From Bdellovibrionales bacterium (lineage in GTDB: Bacteria; Myxococcota; XYA12-FULL-58-9; SYDY01): a stretch of DNA of 53,098 nt. The position numbers and the translations under genes were made by a program. Below the pieces are notes generated by a model. That model was given only the letters and a program-made list of their open reading frames with translations. It did not search any database and was not told the origin of the DNA. This document shows positions 50,153-53,098 of the stretch, in pieces. The stretch lies in contig SYDY01000095.1 in NCBI GenBank assembly GCA_005801425.1, positions 1 through 53,098 of the forward strand, in the 5' to 3' direction. Numbering within the stretch: the first letter of the stretch is position 1; every line of letters begins with the position of its first letter.

Positions 50153-52117
50153 ATGAATCGCAGGAAAAAATTAGCTGAAACATTTTTTGTACGTGCCGTT
50201 GTGCACTTCGCTGGGGGAGGTGCCGCACTTCTTGGCATTTCGACTCTGATAGGATGGCATCTCCACATCCCTCGGCTCATTCAGATGGGTCCGTCGTTTG
50301 CGCCTATGCAGTACAATACCGCGCTATGTTTTGTTCTGTGCGGTGTGGCTCTGGTCCTTGTCGCACGCAGGAAAACACTGATCGCAGCATGGCTTGGTGG
50401 TGCTGCGGGTTTGATAGGCCTTGTCACGTTGATTCAATATGTTTTTGGTGTTTCCCTGGGGATCGATCAATGGCTGATGCAGGCTTATATTACGGTTCGT
50501 ACTTCTCATCCTGGGCGCATGTCGCCCAACAGCGCGATATGTTTCATGCTGACCTCGGCAGCGATGTTGGCATCTAGGCGAGCAATGATCACGTCTAAAT
50601 GGTGCGTTGTGGGAGTTCTTGGAAGTATCATATTGGGAGTCGGCATGCTCAGTTTTCTGGGGTATGCCGCGGGGTTTTCTACGGCGTACGGTTGGGAACA
50701 TGTCACGCGTATGGCTGTTCATACATCGCTAGGTTTTACACTTCTAGGCCTGGGCTTGCTTGTACAAGCAATGCGCGGTGAAGCATTGGTTGATAACGAG
50801 GACAGTCATTGGCATGCGGGCGCTGCAGCAATAGGTATATTGATCGTTACTTTAGGGCTATGCCAAGCCCTTTTGGGTGCCGAAGACAATGCAATGCGAT
50901 GTGATACTGAACATCTGAAGCATTCGATTGCGCCGTGGTTTGTGCTTCTCTTGGGTACGGGCACGGCGCTTGCTATGGCATTCTCGATTTTAAATGCACA
51001 TCGTGCCAAGAGACTTTCACGCGAATTAGGAAATATTATCGATGTTGCCTCGGTCGCTATGTTTATTGTTGATGCTGAAGGTCGAATTACGAAGATCAAT
51101 CCAGAAGCCGTACGACTTTTTGGTCATGAAGCCGATGAGATCCTAGGTCAAGAGGTTGAGATCTTGGTTCCTGCCAGTGCGCGTGAAAAACACGTGGCAC
51201 ATCGTGCTGCATTTGCTCATGAACCAAGTCGACGTCGTATGGGGGCAGGGCGTGATCTTTACGGCCTTCATAAAGATGGCCATGCAGTGCCCATGCAAGT
51301 GGGACTTAATCCCATTATGATCGAAGGAAAAGAGCATGTACTGGTTGTCGCGGTGGATATTTCTGAAAGGAAACAAATTGAAAAAGAACTTGAAGCCAGT
51401 GCGGAAGAACTGAAGCGTTCCAATACTGAACTTGAGCAATTTGCCTATATTGCATCCCATGACCTTCAAGAACCCTTAAGAACAATTATAAGCTTTATGC
51501 AGATCCTTGAAGAATCGTACAAAGGGAAACTTGATGCAAATGCAGAGCAATATATTGCTTTCTCTGTCGATGCAGCCAAGCGCATGCGTGCACTTATTCA
51601 AGATTTACTTGCATTTTCACGTGTAGGAACAGCACCAAAAAAACAGGATATGATACGTGCCGATAATGCGCTCGATATCGCATTGGAAAATTTGTTGGTT
51701 TCTCTGAAAGATTCAGGCGGTCAGGTTACCCGCTCAGAACTTCCTGAGATCATTGCAGATCAAACGCAGCTTGTTCAACTTTTCCAGAACTTGGTCGGCA
51801 ATGCGCTCAAGTTTTGTCGAGAGGTACCTCCTCATGTTCATGTGGCTGCTGAGAAAAAAGAATCATTGTGGATTTTTTCCGTGAAGGACAATGGGATTGG
51901 TTTTGAAATGAAATATGCTGAACGCATCTTTCAAGTTTTTCAACGCTTGCATGACCGAAGCAAGTACACTGGAAGTGGTATTGGTCTCGCCATTACGAAG
52001 AAAATAGTAGAGCGCCACGGCGGTGAAATGTGGGTTGAATCTGAGCCAGGTCACGGAACGACGTTCTTTTTTAGCTGGCCGGTCGTCCTCCCTACGCGAA
52101 CATCTGATAAAGCGTAA
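50153..52117 (+). CDS. Membrane sensor histidine kinase, multi-TM + PAS + HisKA/HATPase
   Basis: The 654-residue kinase has about seven to eight membrane helices in residues 1-290, a PAS domain at about 300-410 (IIDVASVAMFIVDAEGRITKINPEAVRLFGHEADEILG), a coiled linker, then HisKA with His436 in ASHDLQEPLR. The ATPase domain is complete, with the N box FQNLVGNALKFC, G1 VKDNGIGF and G2 GSGIGLAI. No response regulator is adjacent. The linker ELKRSNTELEQFAYIASHDLQEPL is common in phytochrome-like kinases. It sits just after the cytochrome c gene, so redox sensing is possible but unproven. Its end overlaps the convergent RMD1-type gene by 26 bases. Confidence 0.9.
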   Translation: MNRRKKLAETFFVRAVVHFAGGGAALLGISTLIGWHLHIPRLIQMGPSFAPMQYNTALCFVLCGVALVLVARRKTLIAAWLGGAAGLIGLVTLIQYVFGVSLGIDQWLMQAYITVRTSHPGRMSPNSAICFMLTSAAMLASRRAMITSKWCVVGVLGSIILGVGMLSFLGYAAGFSTAYGWEHVTRMAVHTSLGFTLLGLGLLVQAMRGEALVDNEDSHWHAGAAAIGILIVTLGLCQALLGAEDNAMRCDTEHLKHSIAPWFVLLLGTGTALAMAFSILNAHRAKRLSRELGNIIDVASVAMFIVDAEGRITKINPEAVRLFGHEADEILGQEVEILVPASAREKHVAHRAAFAHEPSRRRMGAGRDLYGLHKDGHAVPMQVGLNPIMIEGKEHVLVVAVDISERKQIEKELEASAEELKRSNTELEQFAYIASHDLQEPLRTIISFMQILEESYKGKLDANAEQYIAFSVDAAKRMRALIQDLLAFSRVGTAPKKQDMIRADNALDIALENLLVSLKDSGGQVTRSELPEIIADQTQLVQLFQNLVGNALKFCREVPPHVHVAAEKKESLWIFSVKDNGIGFEMKYAERIFQVFQRLHDRSKYTGSGIGLAITKKIVERHGGEMWVESEPGHGTTFFFSWPVVLPTRTSDKA

Positions 52118-52883
52118 GGACAATTTCTACGAGAATAAGAACAACAATATACCACTCAACACGCAGGCTGTGTCGGTGTCTCACCATTTCAAGCAGGCTT
52201 TCGCCCATTTTGGCGACCAAAGCCAATTTGCGTTCGAGCGCATCATTGCGTTCGGCAAGTTCGTATTCGTCTTCGAGGCGACTAAAAAAAACATCGAGAC
52301 GAGGTTGTTCCCAAAGCACATCAGGTTTATCTGCAACCCCAATGCGACCGACGATATCCGTTTGCAAACGAAAACACTGCCCGACATACCCAAGGAGTTG
52401 CTGGGTGCCTGGAAGGCGTCCTGCTTTGCCGCCGAGTGATGTGATCAAAGGTTCAACCTGATCAAAAACACGACCGACTGCCGCTTCATGGTGTGCCAGT
52501 ACAACGCTTTTTGCCAATGCATCGGCGATGATTTGAACACGCTCAATGCTTAACTCATGCACAATGATGGTGTTGCCTTCGGCCCGTTCATCACGGGTAC
52601 TATCAACAAGCACCGTGAGTCGCTCTTCATCGGTACCTTCCAGTTGACCCGAAACAAAATTTGCAAGTGAGTGCACGAGATTTGCTTCATCAAGGTTGGA
52701 AATTCCAAAGCTTACGACAACACCGTAGCGAAACAAAACAACCACGCCATCACCGTGGGTTGTAACAAGCGGTGATGTGGCGAGTGCACTTTTTCGCAGT
52801 GCTTTTAAATCGAGACGTTCGCCAAGCTGCATCGCACGAACGGAAACGGAGGAACGCTTCGCCAAGGGCCAGCTTCCGGACAT
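52092..52883 (-). CDS. RMD1/YagE family (DUF155) protein
   Basis: The 263-residue protein matches the DUF155 plan: an N-terminal alpha/beta part (VVVLFRYGVVVSFG), a helical middle, then DKPDVLWEQPRLDVFFSRLEDEYELAERNDALERKLALV and a C-terminal membrane helix (EWYIVVLILVEIVLTLYQMF). Eukaryotic relatives include mitochondrial Rmd1/Rmnd1, tied to mitochondrial translation; bacterial roles are not established. The start codon lies inside an inverted repeat (52881-52900). Confidence 0.85.
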   Translation of the reverse strand: MSGSWPLAKRSSVSVRAMQLGERLDLKALRKSALATSPLVTTHGDGVVVLFRYGVVVSFGISNLDEANLVHSLANFVSGQLEGTDEERLTVLVDSTRDERAEGNTIIVHELSIERVQIIADALAKSVVLAHHEAAVGRVFDQVEPLITSLGGKAGRLPGTQQLLGYVGQCFRLQTDIVGRIGVADKPDVLWEQPRLDVFFSRLEDEYELAERNDALERKLALVAKMGESLLEMVRHRHSLRVEWYIVVLILVEIVLTLYQMFA

Positions 52884-52900
52884 GATAGAACCCTATCATG
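52881..52900. promoter_or_regulatory. Inverted repeat over the RMD1-type start codon
   Basis: CATGATAG-AACC-CTATCATG is a perfect 8-4-8 inverted repeat whose left arm includes the start codon. The TGATAG/CTATCA half-site is the same as in the predicted antitoxin operator at 31722, with a different spacer. Confidence 0.4.
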
Positions 52901-52943
52901 TTTTGATAGATAGTACCAAATCACATATAAATATTTTTCTTAT

Positions 52944-52959
52944 GTAGGGGCGCTTCGCG
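52944..52959. repeat. Truncated GTAGGGGC repeat
   Basis: GTAGGGGCGCTTCGCG is the left half of a GTAGGGGC-type palindrome that stops abruptly where the IS left end begins; the expected complementary half is not in the window. Confidence 0.6.
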
Positions 52960-53098
52960 TGTACGGACCGGCGACATAGGTAACAGATCGTACCGGTACA
53001 TAGGTGACACTGATTGGCATAATGTAATTTATGCCTTGGGAAGAATCCAGTGTCATGGACGCGAAATTAAAATTCATATCTTTGCTTGATAAAAATTG
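52960..53098 (+). mobile_element. Left end of an IS481-type insertion sequence
   Basis: TGTACGGACCGGCGACATAGG begins the element; the motif (G)ACATAGGT(A/G)ACA is repeated in direct orientation at 52973 and 53000, as in the subterminal region of many IS481-like elements. A transposase frame starts at 53031. The element runs off the window. Confidence 0.7.
53031..53098 (+). CDS. IS481-type transposase, N-terminus only
   Basis: The window ends after 22 codons, MPWEESSVMDAKLKFISLLDKN. This matches the typical IS481-family start MPWKExxVMDxRxxFI. The helix-turn-helix and DDE catalytic core lie beyond the window, so intactness is unknown. Confidence 0.7.
   Translation, partial: MPWEESSVMDAKLKFISLLDKN

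Overview
The window looks like chromosome from a deltaproteobacterium-type organism, most likely a Myxococcota relative. This is an inference from protein families: an MXAN_5187-type protein, Cys-rich lipoproteins, Ig-like/PKD lipoproteins, and PAS/HisKA proteins. Base composition is moderate (near 50% G+C by eye). Housekeeping genes (ribA, a cysteine desulfurase, a dacB-type carboxypeptidase, yebC, ruvC-ruvA, ruvB, nhaD, pabB, thiL) alternate with lineage-specific genes, many of which look host-directed.

Layout. 0-4 kb: a Fic-fold protein with a ruined active-site motif, then ribA and a cysteine desulfurase joined by an ATGA overlap; the desulfurase carries an in-frame palindromic repeat. 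2.7-6.1 kb (minus strand): dacB, an MXAN_5187-type gene and a membrane/coiled-coil protein. 6.1-9 kb: a gap with a hairpin repeat and a long imperfect stem-loop, a TPR-like membrane protein, a HAD phosphatase and yebC. 9.2-12.8 kb: a lipoprotein and a 930-residue protein ending in a clear eukaryotic-type HECT ubiquitin-ligase domain, preceded by about ten 42-residue repeats. 12.8-17.1 kb: ruvC-ruvA, a disordered protein, ruvB, nhaD. 17.1-28.1 kb: an EPIYA-like protein, pabB, two Cys-rich lipoproteins, a tandem pair of unknown soluble paralogues, and a tandem pair of PKD/DUF2135-like lipoproteins. 28.2-31.9 kb: thiL, a HisKA protein lacking an ATPase domain, a FitAB/VapBC-type toxin-antitoxin pair and a 145-bp inverted-repeat element. 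31.9-41.7 kb: a large coiled-coil protein, two very large Ig-like lipoproteins and a protein with a C-terminal membrane anchor. 41.9-46.6 kb: a possible type III secretion inner-rod subunit, then a four-gene cluster (C39-like peptidase, RimK-like ATP-grasp ligase, GCS2-like ligase, N-formylglutamate amidohydrolase-like hydrolase) whose adjacent frames overlap or nearly abut. 46.5-53.1 kb: another pair of unknown paralogues, a di-haem cytochrome c, a complete sensor kinase, an RMD1/DUF155 protein, and the left end of an IS481-type element inside a palindromic repeat.

Working together. The HECT protein, dead-looking Fic protein, EPIYA-like protein, possible T3SS rod subunit and a set of leaderless proteins with Ser-rich N-termini suggest a bacterium that delivers proteins into eukaryotic cells. 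That is inference; no secretion ATPase, export gate or secretin is present here. The C39/ATP-grasp/GCS2/amidohydrolase cluster is a separate predicted peptide- or amino-acid-ligation pathway. A GTAGGGGC-type palindromic repeat family is scattered through the region, contributes codons to one gene and the stop codon of another, and is the landing site of an IS.
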